Numbered from the stretch's first letter, positions 31,374-39,932 are shown. The stretch is DNA of 44,243 nt from Herpetosiphonaceae bacterium (GCA_036374795.1 DASUTC010000270.1:1-44243); one strand, 5' to 3'. The notes: generated by a model from the letters alone, not told the origin. A program made the numbers and translations.

Positions 31374-33134
31374 CTATTTGGATTTCTTCCGCGCATGAAA
31401 CCTGCGCTTCGTGGTGGTTGACGGCACCTTCGACCTGCGCTGGAGCCCGATCGATGGGCGGAACTGAGGGGCGCGCCGGAACTTGGTCGCCTGCTCGAAC
31501 GCATACGCCAGCCTGATCAGCGTCGGCTCGCTGAAGGCGCGTCCCATAAAGGTGATCCCGACGGGCAGCCCGGCCACATAGCCCGCCGGAACCGTCACCA
31601 GCGGATACCCGGCCATCGCGGCGGGCGACGAGCTGCCGCCAAGAAAATGATCGCCGTTGATCAGATCGATCGGCCAGGCGGGGCTGCCGGTCGGAGCGAC
31701 AAGCGCATCGAGCTGGTACTTGTCCAGCACGGCATCGAGGCCCTCCTGACGAGATAGGCGGTGGCTCGTCTCAAGCGCTTTCAGATAGTCTGGATCGCTA
31801 AGCGGGCCTTTGGCCTGCGCCATCTCGAAGATCTCCTGGCCGAAGTAGGGCATCTCCACCGCAGCCGTCGCCCGGTTGAACTCGATAAGATCGGCCAGCG
31901 TGCGCATCACGGGGCTGTTCGGATAGCGCGGATTGGGATCGCGTGTGGCAAGATACAGATTCAGATCGGCCTTGAACTCGTAGAGCAGCACCTCGAACTC
32001 GACAGGGCTGGAAGCAATGTCACTGATCGAAGGAATATCAGCGGGATCGACGATCACCGCGCCCATCGCCTGCATGATCCCAAGCGCGGCATTGGTGATC
32101 CGATCGGCGTCCTGGCTCCAGCCAAACAATCCCTGACGCGGCACGCCGATGCGCGCGCCCTTTAGACCGTTGGGATCGAGAAACTGCGTGTAGTCGCTGT
32201 ACGATTTTCCCACGCTGGCCTGCGTGGCGGGATCGCGCGGGTCGACGCCCGTGAGTGCGCCGAGGACAGCCGCAGCATCGGCAACGGTGCGTCCGTGCGG
32301 CCCGACCGTATCCTGGCTATGCGCGATCGGGATCACGCCCGCTCTGCTGACCAGCCCGACCGTCGGCTTGATCCCGACCACGCCACAGGCTGAGGAAGGA
32401 CACACAATCGAGCCGTCGGTTTCGGTGCCAAGGGCGGCGGCTGCAAAATTAGCGGACACTGCCGCGGCGGAGCCGGAGCTGGAGCCGCACGGATTACGAT
32501 CCAGGGCATACGGATTGAGATTCTGCCGCCCGCGTCCGCTCCAGCCGCTTGACGAGCGCGTCGAGCGGAAGTTAGCCCACTCGCTCAGGTTGGTCTTGCC
32601 AAGCAAGATCGCGCCCGCCTCACGCAGCCGCTGCGCAACGAAGGCATCCTGCCGGGGCTTCGACCCGACGAGCGCCAGCGATCCGGCTGTGGTCAGCATG
32701 GTATCCGCCGTATCGATGTTATCTTTGAGCAGAATCGGGATACCGTGGAGCGGGCTACGCGGGCCTTTGGCTTTGCGCTCGGCATCCAGCTCATCGGCGA
32801 GTGCAAGCACGTCAGGATTAACTTCGAGCAGCGAGCGAAGCTGCGGCCCCGACTGATCGAGCGTTTGGATGCGCTGGACGTAGCGCAGGACAAGCTGGCG
32901 CGCGCTCAAGCTGCCCGCCGCCATAGCCGCCTGCAATTCGGCGATCGTCACCTCCTCCAGATCGTTCACTGCTCCTGCCGTGCCAGACGAGATACGAGAG
33001 AGTTCATGGGCGCCTGCCGCCGAGGTTTCTGCCAGGTCCGCTAGGAGCGGCAACGTGGCTGCCGCTGCGCTCCATTTCAGGAAGGTCCTCCGACTGAGCT
33101 TCTGGCTGCTCGGCTCCGGGTCGTGTCCTGACAT
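31374..33134 (-). CDS. Tat-exported amidase-signature enzyme
   Basis: This 586-residue protein has an N-terminal twin-arginine signal (LSRRTFLKWSAAAATLPLL), so it is exported folded. The amidase signature triad is Lys137 (ILLKDNIDT), Ser220 in NPCGSSSGSAAAV (cis-Ser) and Ser242 in GTETDGSIVCPSS (nucleophile). The size is normal for amidases plus signal. It hydrolyses amide bonds; the substrate is unknown. AAGGAGGG precedes the ATG. It converges on the kinase gene; no hairpin is apparent in the short gap between them. Confidence 0.9.
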   Translation of the reverse strand: MSGHDPEPSSQKLSRRTFLKWSAAAATLPLLADLAETSAAGAHELSRISSGTAGAVNDLEEVTIAELQAAMAAGSLSARQLVLRYVQRIQTLDQSGPQLRSLLEVNPDVLALADELDAERKAKGPRSPLHGIPILLKDNIDTADTMLTTAGSLALVGSKPRQDAFVAQRLREAGAILLGKTNLSEWANFRSTRSSSGWSGRGRQNLNPYALDRNPCGSSSGSAAAVSANFAAAALGTETDGSIVCPSSACGVVGIKPTVGLVSRAGVIPIAHSQDTVGPHGRTVADAAAVLGALTGVDPRDPATQASVGKSYSDYTQFLDPNGLKGARIGVPRQGLFGWSQDADRITNAALGIMQAMGAVIVDPADIPSISDIASSPVEFEVLLYEFKADLNLYLATRDPNPRYPNSPVMRTLADLIEFNRATAAVEMPYFGQEIFEMAQAKGPLSDPDYLKALETSHRLSRQEGLDAVLDKYQLDALVAPTGSPAWPIDLINGDHFLGGSSSPAAMAGYPLVTVPAGYVAGLPVGITFMGRAFSEPTLIRLAYAFEQATKFRRAPQFRPSIGLQRRSKVPSTTTKRRFHARKKSK

Positions 33135-33302
33135 GATGGTCCCTCCTTATCCCTCCAAAAAGGACCGATGTGCGAGCCACTGTAGCATAGAATAAGATGG
33201 TTTTACAAGCATCACATTGCGGTATCCAAGCCATGCAAAAGGGACACGCAGCCATGCTCTGGCATACGTGCCCCCGGTATCGATCGAAGCCGCCGAGACG
33301 TG

Positions 33303-33683
33303 TTAGCGTGCCGCGCGCTGCGTAAAAAAGACCGTGCGCACGTTTGGCCGCAGCAGGTAGATCCCGATGCCAAGCAGGAGCAGCAGCCCCGCGTACTGCA
33401 CCACGCCGTCGATCAGCGTGTTCAGCAGCATGAAATAGCCCTGCACCAGCACAAACGAGAGCGTCGCGCCCCAGGCCCAGCGCCGCATCCGCAGCAGACC
33501 ATAGGCCAGCACGCTGGTGATCAGCGCGCCGCTCAGCAGCAGCGAGCGCGGCAAGCCCGCCTCGCTCAATGTGCTCGTCGGGACCAGCAACCCGACTCCG
33601 CCGGTGAAGAACGCGCCGATGATCAGCAATGTGGCGATCAGGATCACGCCACGCGGCGTACGAAGTTGTTTCTGTTCAGTCAT
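33303..33683 (-). CDS. Small four-helix membrane protein
   Basis: This 126-residue protein has about four hydrophobic segments and a basic loop (YGLLRMRRWAWG). I do not recognise the family with certainty; short four-TM proteins of this kind are often annotated as DoxX- or DUF-type. It lies 142 bases downstream of the membrane/spermidine-synthase gene on the same strand, with a GAAC composite repeat between. Its start is at 33683 with no clear Shine-Dalgarno. Confidence 0.6.
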   Translation of the reverse strand: MTEQKQLRTPRGVILIATLLIIGAFFTGGVGLLVPTSTLSEAGLPRSLLLSGALITSVLAYGLLRMRRWAWGATLSFVLVQGYFMLLNTLIDGVVQYAGLLLLLGIGIYLLRPNVRTVFFTQRAAR

Positions 33684-33689
33684 TGCTCT

Positions 33690-33825
33690 TTAGATCGAGT
33701 TTCAAGTTTCAAGTTCAGGCCCGCACCCCAATCGCCGCCCAAAGGGCACCCGCCCACCCCTCTCCCATTGCATAGGCGAGGGGGAGGGGCTGGTTCTCGG
33801 TTCTTGGTTCTTGGTTCTTTCGCCG
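33690..33825 (-). repeat. GAAC composite repeat 3' of the spermidine-synthase-like gene
   Basis: Reading on the minus strand from the stop, AAAGAACCAAGAACCAAGAACCGAG units come first. A G-rich piece follows with GGGCGGGTGCCCTTTGGGCG (33755-33736), and then GAACTTGAAACTTGAAACTCG. This is the same three-part order as on the plus strand at 530-707. Confidence 0.65.
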
Positions 33826-35442
33826 CTACTGTATCCCGCTCTCTGCCGCCCGCAGAATAATGCGATCGATCACCGACTCGACGGGAGCCCAGTCGTCGGT
33901 GAAGGCCAGCACCTCAGCGGCATCCCGCTCGGTCCACTCACGCAGCGGCAGCTTGGGCGGCGCGGAGCCATCCAGCGCCTGCTCCATCACAAAGCGCAGC
34001 ACGGCATCGTCCATACGCTGCATATTCGCCGTGAAGTTCGTCACGCCGTCGCCGACCGGCTGCTTCACGCCGATCACGATGCTGTTGCCGAACGAGGGCA
34101 CGTCGAGGATAAAGACCTGCGGAAAGACCGAGAGCATCGTGCTGGCGAGCGCATGGACCAGCCGATAGTCGGTGCCGGGCTTGCCCGCGTTGACCACCGC
34201 CACGCCATCGGGCGACAGATGCGCGTCGACCTCCTGAAAGAACTCGCGGGTCGTCAGGTGGAACGGAATGTACGGCTGGTGATAGGCGTCCATGCCGATC
34301 ACGTCGTAGGTTTCGCGCGTGCGATTGAGAAAGACTCGTCCATCCTCGGTATAGACGTTATAGTTCGGCAGCGACTCGTCTTCCATCTCGAAATACCTGC
34401 GCCCGACCTTGACGATCTCGGGGTCGATCTCCACGGCGTCGATCCGCACATCCTTGCCGTAGAACGCCACAAACTGCTTCGGGATCGTGCCCGCCGCCGA
34501 GCCGATCATCAGCAGGCTATCGACATCGGCTTTGGCGCGATTGGCATAGACGTACGGCGCGACGTTGAAAAAATCCCACGGGCCGTTCGTCAGCAGATCG
34601 GCGGGATTCTTGGTTTCGGAGTAGCGCGTGTTGTAGATCGAATGGATCGCCTGGCCCTCGTTCAAGATCAGGCCGATCTGCTGCGATCCGCCGGGACCGT
34701 AATTATTTTCGGCCACCTGAATATAGTTGTAGGTGCTCTCCGTCTCGAAGAGCGACGTACAGCCGCGACAGAACGGCTCGCGAATGCCGCGCAGGCCAAG
34801 CTGCATGATCGCCAGCAGGATCACCGCCGGAATCGCCACCAGCGCCACGCGCCGCCGCATACCGAGCGCGCCCAGCACGACCAGCGTCAGCGCAAAGACG
34901 TAAAACGTGAGATTCGTCCCGATCGTCGGGATCAGCAGCAGCACCGGCAGAAACGTGCCAGCGATCGAGCCGATCGTCGAGAGCGCGTACAGCGAGCCAG
35001 CCGTACTGCCCGCAGTTTTCACATCCTGCATGCTCAGCCGGATCGCGAACGGCGAAACCATGCCCAGCAGGATGATCGGGATTGAAAACAGGATCAGCAC
35101 GCCAAAGAACGAGCCGAAGAAGACGCCAACCGAAAACGTGGTAAACGCCGACGCGGACCAGGCCAGGATCGGACGGGCCAGCAGCGGGATCGGCGCAGTG
35201 CTCAGCCCTGCCGCCAGTAAGATCAGCGCCAGCACCGATTGATCGGGTCGGCGATCGGCCAGCCGACCACCCAGGCGATACCCGATCGTGAGATAGATCA
35301 GCGTCAGGCCGATCACATTGGCCCAGATCAACTGCGACGAGCCGAAGAACGGCTGGAGCAGCCGCGACGCGGTTAGCTCGATCCCAAGCGAACAAATGCC
35401 GCCGATTAAGACGGCGGCAATCAAAAAAGCTCGTTGTCGCAC
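33826..35442 (-). CDS. Membrane protein fused to a spermidine-synthase-like domain
   Basis: The protein has 538 residues from GTG at 35442. Residues 1-210 contain about seven hydrophobic segments. The C-terminal part is a methyltransferase-like fold of the polyamine synthase superfamily: LNEGQAIHSIYN, DSLLMIGSAAGTIPKQF, VEIDPEIVKVGRRYFE, VYTEDGRVFLNRT, DVIGMDAYHQPYIPFHLTTREFF. The glycine-rich loop reads GSAAG where spermidine synthases have GGGDG. D in MDAY matches the aminopropyltransferase D-A-Y/D-S-T region, though polyamine binding is uncertain. Fusions of this type are common and mostly uncharacterised. An AGGAG-like site lies rather far upstream. Confidence 0.85.
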   Translation of the reverse strand: MRQRAFLIAAVLIGGICSLGIELTASRLLQPFFGSSQLIWANVIGLTLIYLTIGYRLGGRLADRRPDQSVLALILLAAGLSTAPIPLLARPILAWSASAFTTFSVGVFFGSFFGVLILFSIPIILLGMVSPFAIRLSMQDVKTAGSTAGSLYALSTIGSIAGTFLPVLLLIPTIGTNLTFYVFALTLVVLGALGMRRRVALVAIPAVILLAIMQLGLRGIREPFCRGCTSLFETESTYNYIQVAENNYGPGGSQQIGLILNEGQAIHSIYNTRYSETKNPADLLTNGPWDFFNVAPYVYANRAKADVDSLLMIGSAAGTIPKQFVAFYGKDVRIDAVEIDPEIVKVGRRYFEMEDESLPNYNVYTEDGRVFLNRTRETYDVIGMDAYHQPYIPFHLTTREFFQEVDAHLSPDGVAVVNAGKPGTDYRLVHALASTMLSVFPQVFILDVPSFGNSIVIGVKQPVGDGVTNFTANMQRMDDAVLRFVMEQALDGSAPPKLPLREWTERDAAEVLAFTDDWAPVESVIDRIILRAAESGIQ

Positions 35443-35517
35443 GAAAACGTGTTTCTCCTCGTAGAGCAGATGGTTGCCGGAGCATGGGCCACATCGGCCT
35501 CATGCCGTGATTCTACA

Positions 35518-35772
35518 CTAGAATGCGCTCAGCACTAAGCCGCGCAGCACGCTCAGAAGTAAAATCGCCACCATTGGGCTGAAATCGATGAAGCCGACCG
35601 AGGGAATAATGCGGCGTAGCGGCGCTAAGATCGGCTCCGTAATCTCGTACAAAATCTGGCTAATGCGCATCTGGCCGCTCTGATCGATGAAGCTGAGCAA
35701 AATTCGGCCAATAATTGCGATATAGAGCGCATTAAAGAGCAACTGAAAAAACGTTGCGAAAAATCCGTTCAT
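35518..35772 (-). CDS. YggT family membrane protein
   Basis: The protein has 84 residues from the ATG at 35772, which has AAGGA 11 bases upstream; an ATG four codons earlier would overlap that site. Two hydrophobic segments flank the conserved loop ILYEITEPILAPLRRIIPSVGFIDFSPMVAILLL, which identifies YggT (YlmG) proteins linked to cell division, osmotic response and thylakoid or cell-envelope organisation. It is an isolated gene here, facing away from the regulator gene on its right. Confidence 0.9.
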   Translation of the reverse strand: MNGFFATFFQLLFNALYIAIIGRILLSFIDQSGQMRISQILYEITEPILAPLRRIIPSVGFIDFSPMVAILLLSVLRGLVLSAF

Positions 35773-35892
35773 GTGGTCAGCCATCCTTGCAGCAGCATTG
35801 GCTCATGTCCTGCCGCGCCCGTTGCGCGGCATACGCCTCCATTATAGCATGGCTCGTCTGCCAGAGATCTTCGACAAACTATTTGCAAAGCA

Positions 35893-35920
35893 TTGACACA
35901 CACTGGTCGAATGCTATACT
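35893..35920 (+). promoter_or_regulatory. Promoter of the CarH-like regulator gene
   Basis: TTGACA (35893-35898), a 16-bp spacer and TATACT (35915-35920) predict a start near 35927 and a leader of about 17 nt, with AAGGAG at 35929-35934. CarH-type repressors usually bind such promoters themselves, so autoregulation is possible. I could not define an operator by eye. Confidence 0.7.
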
Positions 35921-35943
35921 AAAACCATAAGGAGCAGATCGAC

Positions 35944-36876
35944 ATGGCTAACTCCTCGCGTTTTTTGCAAAACTATCCGACCACACCGTTATATAACACA
36001 AAACTGGTGGTGAGTGAAACGGGCGTGCCCGCCGATACCTTCCGCGCCTGGGAGCGGCGCTACGGCCTACCCCACCCGCAGCGGGCCGAGGGCGGGCAGC
36101 GGCTCTACTCGGATCGCGATATCGCGACGATTCGCTGGCTGCGCGATCGGACCAGCGAGGGCCTGACGATCAGCCAGGCGATTGCGTTGCTGGAGACGGA
36201 GACGGCAACACCGCTGGTCAGCGATCAGCCGCGCTCGTTCGAGGCGCTACGCCTGGACTTGCGCAATGCGCTCTTGCAGTTCGACGCGCCCGCCGCGGAC
36301 CTCGTCTTAAGCGAGGCCTTCGCGCTGTACCCGCTCGACCATGCCTGCATCAACATCATCCAGCCGACGCTGGTCGACATCGGCGAGATGTGGCATGTGG
36401 GCACGGCCTCGGTCGCGCAGGAGCACTTCTCAAGCCAGTTTTTGCGCCGCAAGCTCCTCGCGCTGCTGAATATCTACGACGTGTCCGAGGGACGCGCCAC
36501 GATCATCGCCGCGTGCGCGCCGGGCGAGCAGCACGATCTCGGCCTGCTGCTGCTGGCACTATTCCTGGTAAGGCGCAACTACAAAGTCGTCTTTCTGGGA
36601 GCGGACGTGCCGATCGAGGCGCTGCAACAAGCGATGGCGCATGTCCATCCTGAGATTGTCTGTATTTCGACGACCACGCCGACCACCGCCGATCACGCGG
36701 TACAGATGGCGCGGCAGATTCAGCAGGCGCATCCACAGACCTTAATCTTCATTGGCGGCAGGGGAGCTGCCGATTCTTCGCTGGAGGAGCAAGCTATTCA
36801 CTTTCTGGATGGCAATGGCGTGGCGGCTGCCGAGCAAATCGGGGCGGTGTTGACCACCAGGCGCAGTGGTAGCTGA
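35944..36876 (+). CDS. CarH-like MerR-family regulator with AdoB12-binding photosensor domain
   Basis: This 310-residue protein has a MerR HTH (residues about 20-86: VVSETGVPADTFRAWERRYGLP) followed by a cobalamin-binding region. The helical cap has W150-H151-(8)-E160-H161 (MWHVGTASVAQEH), the Wx9EH photoreceptor signature. The Rossmann part has lower-ligand His197 in CAPGEQHDLG, with VVFLGADVP and ISTTTPTT. In CarH proteins adenosylcobalamin drives a repressor tetramer in the dark, and light breaks it. The upper-axial His next to the Trp (H151) is present, as in light-responsive CarH, though function is inferred. crtB lies 77 bases downstream, a classical CarH target. Confidence 0.92.
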   Translation: MANSSRFLQNYPTTPLYNTKLVVSETGVPADTFRAWERRYGLPHPQRAEGGQRLYSDRDIATIRWLRDRTSEGLTISQAIALLETETATPLVSDQPRSFEALRLDLRNALLQFDAPAADLVLSEAFALYPLDHACINIIQPTLVDIGEMWHVGTASVAQEHFSSQFLRRKLLALLNIYDVSEGRATIIAACAPGEQHDLGLLLLALFLVRRNYKVVFLGADVPIEALQQAMAHVHPEIVCISTTTPTTADHAVQMARQIQQAHPQTLIFIGGRGAADSSLEEQAIHFLDGNGVAAAEQIGAVLTTRRSGS

Positions 36877-36953
36877 CGATCCGATCTGAAGGTCTTTGCG
36901 CTCTGTTTGGCTCAGATCGACGTGAGGATCATCTCAGGGAGAAAGCAGGTTGT

Positions 36954-37925
36954 ATGGAAGCACCAAAAGAAGCACGGCTAACAATCTATCCGGCGCACTA
37001 CTACCTGGCAGCCCTGCCGAGAACCGCACACTACCACCGCCACCCGACGCCGCGAACGGCCTCCTCGCTCGCCGCCGCCTATCGCGCGTGCCGAGCGCTC
37101 ACCCGCGTTCACTCCAAAAGCTTTTTCCTGGCGTCGCGCCTCTTACCACAGCCCAAGCGCCGGGCGATGGAGGCGCTGTATGCCTTCTGCCGCACCTCGG
37201 ACGACGCAGTCGACACCAATGTCGATGCTGCCAGCGCGCTGGCGCAGTGGGTCGCCAACGTCCAGCACCCGATCCCGCCCCACGACCAGCCGGTGCTGCT
37301 GGCCTGGGCCGATACCTGCGAGCGCTACCAGTTGCCCTGCGATCTGGCGAACGAGCTGCTGGCCGGCGTCGCGATGGATCTTTCGATCCAGCGCTATGAG
37401 ACGTTCGCCGAGCTGTGGGTCTACTGCTACCGCGTCGCGTCCGTGGTGGGCCTGCTCTCGATGCGGATTATCGGGTTCGCGCCCGGAGCCGAGGTCTATG
37501 CGATTCGGCTGGGCATCGCGCTCCAGCTCACGAACATTCTGCGCGATATTGGCGAGGATGCGCGGCGCGGCAGAATTTATCTGCCGCTGGAGGACCTGCG
37601 GCGCTTTGGCCTCAGCGAGGCGGAGATCCTCGACGGCGTGCGCGATGACCGCTTTCGGGCGCTGATGCGCTACGAGATCGAGCGCGCCGGGCAGTTGTAC
37701 CACATGAGCTGGCCCGGCATTGCGCTGCTCGACCACGATGGGCAGATGGCGGTCGCCGCCGCAGCGCTGCTCTACCGTGGCATTCTGCGCAAGATCGTCG
37801 CCAATGACTTCGACGTATTTACGAGACGCGCGCATCTTTCGGCGCTGGAAAAGATCGCCATGCTGCCGACGATTCGCTATCAGGTGCAACGCTTGCGGTC
37901 TGGTCATACCGACCTGCCCTGCTAA
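36954..37925 (+). CDS. crtB: Phytoene synthase (squalene/phytoene synthase family)
   Basis: This 323-residue isoprenyl synthase joins two geranylgeranyl diphosphates into phytoene, the first committed carotenoid step. The Asp-rich motifs are S-D83-D84-A-V-D87 and L-R-D198-I-G-E-D202, binding Mg-diphosphate. Other landmarks are SKSFFLASRLLPQPKRRAMEALYAFCR, AIRLGIALQLTNILRD and GRIYLPLEDL. The N-terminal 40 residues are extra. Squalene synthase (HpnC/D) cannot be excluded by motif alone, but proximity to the CarH-like regulator favours CrtB. AGGGAGA precedes the ATG. The gene is on the same strand as the regulator with no visible terminator between, so an operon is likely. Confidence 0.88.
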   Translation: MEAPKEARLTIYPAHYYLAALPRTAHYHRHPTPRTASSLAAAYRACRALTRVHSKSFFLASRLLPQPKRRAMEALYAFCRTSDDAVDTNVDAASALAQWVANVQHPIPPHDQPVLLAWADTCERYQLPCDLANELLAGVAMDLSIQRYETFAELWVYCYRVASVVGLLSMRIIGFAPGAEVYAIRLGIALQLTNILRDIGEDARRGRIYLPLEDLRRFGLSEAEILDGVRDDRFRALMRYEIERAGQLYHMSWPGIALLDHDGQMAVAAAALLYRGILRKIVANDFDVFTRRAHLSALEKIAMLPTIRYQVQRLRSGHTDLPC

Positions 37926-37962
37926 AAGGCATTCCTGGCGAAGATCCACAGCCGCCAGCGCG

Positions 37963-38706
37963 CTAGCGCAGCCGCGCTCGATCCTGGCGGTATTTTGCGA
38001 CCGCCTCAGCCCGGTTGCGCGCCTGGAGCTTGCGCAGAATATGCTGCACATGCTTTTTGGCCGTCGACTCGGCAATGACCAGCCGATCGGCGATCTGTCG
38101 GTCGGTCGCGCCCTCAGCGAGCAGATCCATCACCTCGATCTCACGATCCGTCAAGCTGGCAACCGGCGAAGCCTCGGCGTGGCTGGCGCGCTGAAAATGA
38201 AACAGCGCCCGCGCCGCTGTCTGCCGCGACATCGCGATTTGCCCATCGATCACACCCGCAATCGCGCGTACCAGTGCATCCGGCTCGATGTCCTTAGTCA
38301 AGAAGCCAAAGGCGCCCGCCCGCACCGCCGCGACGATTAGATCGTCGTTCGCGGCGATCGTGAGGATCACCACGCGCGTTTGAGGTAGCGCCTGCACCAG
38401 CTGTCGCGTGACTGTGATACCATCGATGTCCGGCAGGTTCATGTCCAGCACAACAATGTCGGGCACCAGCTCAAGCGCCAACGAAAGCGCGCCGGTGCCG
38501 TTTGCCGCCTCGCCAACGACGGCAAGCTGCGGATGTTCATCGAGGACATCGCGCACAACCCGGCGGAAGAGACTGTGATCGTCGACGATCAGGACACGGC
38601 TACACAGCTCGGCCTTCATGGGGAATGCGGTATGCTGGTGGATAGGACGAGAGCTGGCCGATGCCTGAATGCTCATGCCAGCCAGGGTAGGGAGGGGGTG
38701 CAGCAT
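37963..38706 (-). CDS. NarL/LuxR-type response regulator
   Basis: This 247-residue protein has its receiver from about residue 36 to 153 (VLIVDDHSLFRR, phosphoacceptor D88 in VVLDMNLPDIDG, K in FLTKDIEPDA). The C-terminal LuxR HTH spans about 182-240 (LTDREIEVMDLLAEGATDRQIADRLVIAESTAKKHVQH). The ATG at 38706 has GAGG five bases upstream. Starting at the internal ATG 38619 would remove 29 residues without known homology and is an equally possible start (D59 then). It converges on crtB with no kinase next to it, so it is an orphan here. Its promoter region faces the isopentenyl phosphate kinase gene. Confidence 0.88.
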   Translation of the reverse strand: MLHPLPTLAGMSIQASASSRPIHQHTAFPMKAELCSRVLIVDDHSLFRRVVRDVLDEHPQLAVVGEAANGTGALSLALELVPDIVVLDMNLPDIDGITVTRQLVQALPQTRVVILTIAANDDLIVAAVRAGAFGFLTKDIEPDALVRAIAGVIDGQIAMSRQTAARALFHFQRASHAEASPVASLTDREIEVMDLLAEGATDRQIADRLVIAESTAKKHVQHILRKLQARNRAEAVAKYRQDRARLR

Positions 38707-38983
38707 AGCAACCTCATTCGGAGCAACGAATACATCAAGGGCCTTCCGTAGTGTGCCATCAGGCCGGGGCGAGTGTCATGCGGGTGTCATGCGGGTGTCA
38801 TGTCGGGTGCCCTCTGGGCATGGCGCCCCACATGATACCCGGCGCGGGCGTCCCCCAAGTATTCCCCGTTCCGATGCAGAATCGGCTGGTTCCCGCACAG
38901 GCTCCTCGAGCCCGCACGAGAAACGAAGGATTCACTTAAAGAAACTGAAAAACATGCTTAACGATACGGCTGGATCTTCAAAT
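38707..38983. repeat. Divergent region with 11-bp tandem repeats and dispersed repeat copy A
   Basis: Bases 38773-38806 carry three near-perfect copies of GTGTCATGCGG (11, 11 and 12 bases). 38803-38820 (TCGGGTGCCCTCTGGGCA) resembles the G-rich part of the GAAC composites. 38850-38900 is copy A of a 50-nt dispersed repeat whose reverse complement is at 43669-43716. No promoter for the kinase gene was recognised. Confidence 0.6.
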
Positions 38984-39793
38984 ATGAGTACAACATGCAT
39001 GTTCATCAAGCTGGGCGGCTCGATCCTTACCGACAAGACGCAGCCCGAAGCACTCGACACCGCCACGCTGCACACCGTCGCGACGACGATCGCGGCCACA
39101 CTGCGGGAGCAGCCCGAGCTGCGGCTCTTGATCGGCCACGGCGGCGGCTCGTTCGGGCATTACTGGGCGCAGCAGTACGGCACGCAGCATGGCGTCCATG
39201 ATGCCCTGGGCTGGCAGGGCGTGGCGCGCGTTGCCGACGCGATGGGCCGCCTCAACCGGATCGTCGTTGCCGCGCTGCTGGAGGCCGGAGTCAGCGCCGT
39301 AGGCGTACAGCCGCTAGCATCGGCGAGCGCGGAGGGCGGCACGCTGCGCGAGCTGGCGCTGCCGGTGATTGAGCGGCTGCTGGACGTGGGGATCGTGCCC
39401 GTGGTGTACGGCGATGTGGTGCTGGATCGTCTTCAGGGCGCGGCGATTATTTCAACCGAGCAGCTCTTCGCCTATCTCGCGCCTCAGATCCAGCCCCGAC
39501 GGATCGTGCTGGTCGGCGAGGCCGGAGTCTACACCGCCGATCCCCGCCATGATCCCACCGCCGTGCGGATCGCGCAGATTAGCGCTGCCAACATCGAGAC
39601 GGTGCTGGAGCAGACGGGCGCGTCGCACGGCACTGATGTCACCGGCGGCATGGCCGCCAAGGTCGCGCAGATGTGGAGCCTGGTACAGTCGGTGCCAGGG
39701 CTGGACGTGCTGCTGATTGGCGTGGAGCCGACGGCCCTGCGGCGCGCGCTGTACGGCGAGGCGATCGACGCGGGCACGCTGATCAGGCGCTAG
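38984..39793 (+). CDS. ipk: Isopentenyl phosphate kinase
   Basis: This 269-residue amino-acid-kinase-fold enzyme phosphorylates isopentenyl phosphate to isopentenyl diphosphate. Landmarks are KLGGSILTDK (K9), LIGHGGGSFGH with catalytic His H59, VPVVYGDVVLDRL, GEAGVYTADPR and DVTGGMAAKV. The GSFGH histidine separates IPKs from other family members. In Chloroflexota, IPK works with a mevalonate-phosphate decarboxylase in an alternative mevalonate route, which I cannot confirm from this window. The ATG at 38984 is favoured; ATGs at 38954 and 38999 are possible and none has a strong Shine-Dalgarno. The product feeds isoprenoids, and hence crtB. A 12-bp hairpin follows. Confidence 0.9.
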   Translation: MSTTCMFIKLGGSILTDKTQPEALDTATLHTVATTIAATLREQPELRLLIGHGGGSFGHYWAQQYGTQHGVHDALGWQGVARVADAMGRLNRIVVAALLEAGVSAVGVQPLASASAEGGTLRELALPVIERLLDVGIVPVVYGDVVLDRLQGAAIISTEQLFAYLAPQIQPRRIVLVGEAGVYTADPRHDPTAVRIAQISAANIETVLEQTGASHGTDVTGGMAAKVAQMWSLVQSVPGLDVLLIGVEPTALRRALYGEAIDAGTLIRR

Positions 39794-39801
39794 GACATAG
39801 C

Positions 39802-39838
39802 CACTGCCAGGGCTGACTATTGCGTCGCCCTGGCAGTG
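39802..39838 (+). terminator. Terminator of the isopentenyl phosphate kinase gene
   Basis: Bases 39802-39813 pair perfectly with 39827-39838 (12 bp, 13-nt loop), eight bases after the stop. CCTTTTTAC follows about 10 bases downstream on the plus strand. The convergent C1 protease gene ends at 39933 and could use it too. Confidence 0.7.
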
Positions 39839-39932
39839 ATTACGCCGCCTTTTTACTCAGGTGCCCACGGCGAAGGCGTCAGACCTCCTTGCCGCAGACG
39901 CTTTAGCGGCTCGTCGCATACAGCGCCGCGAT

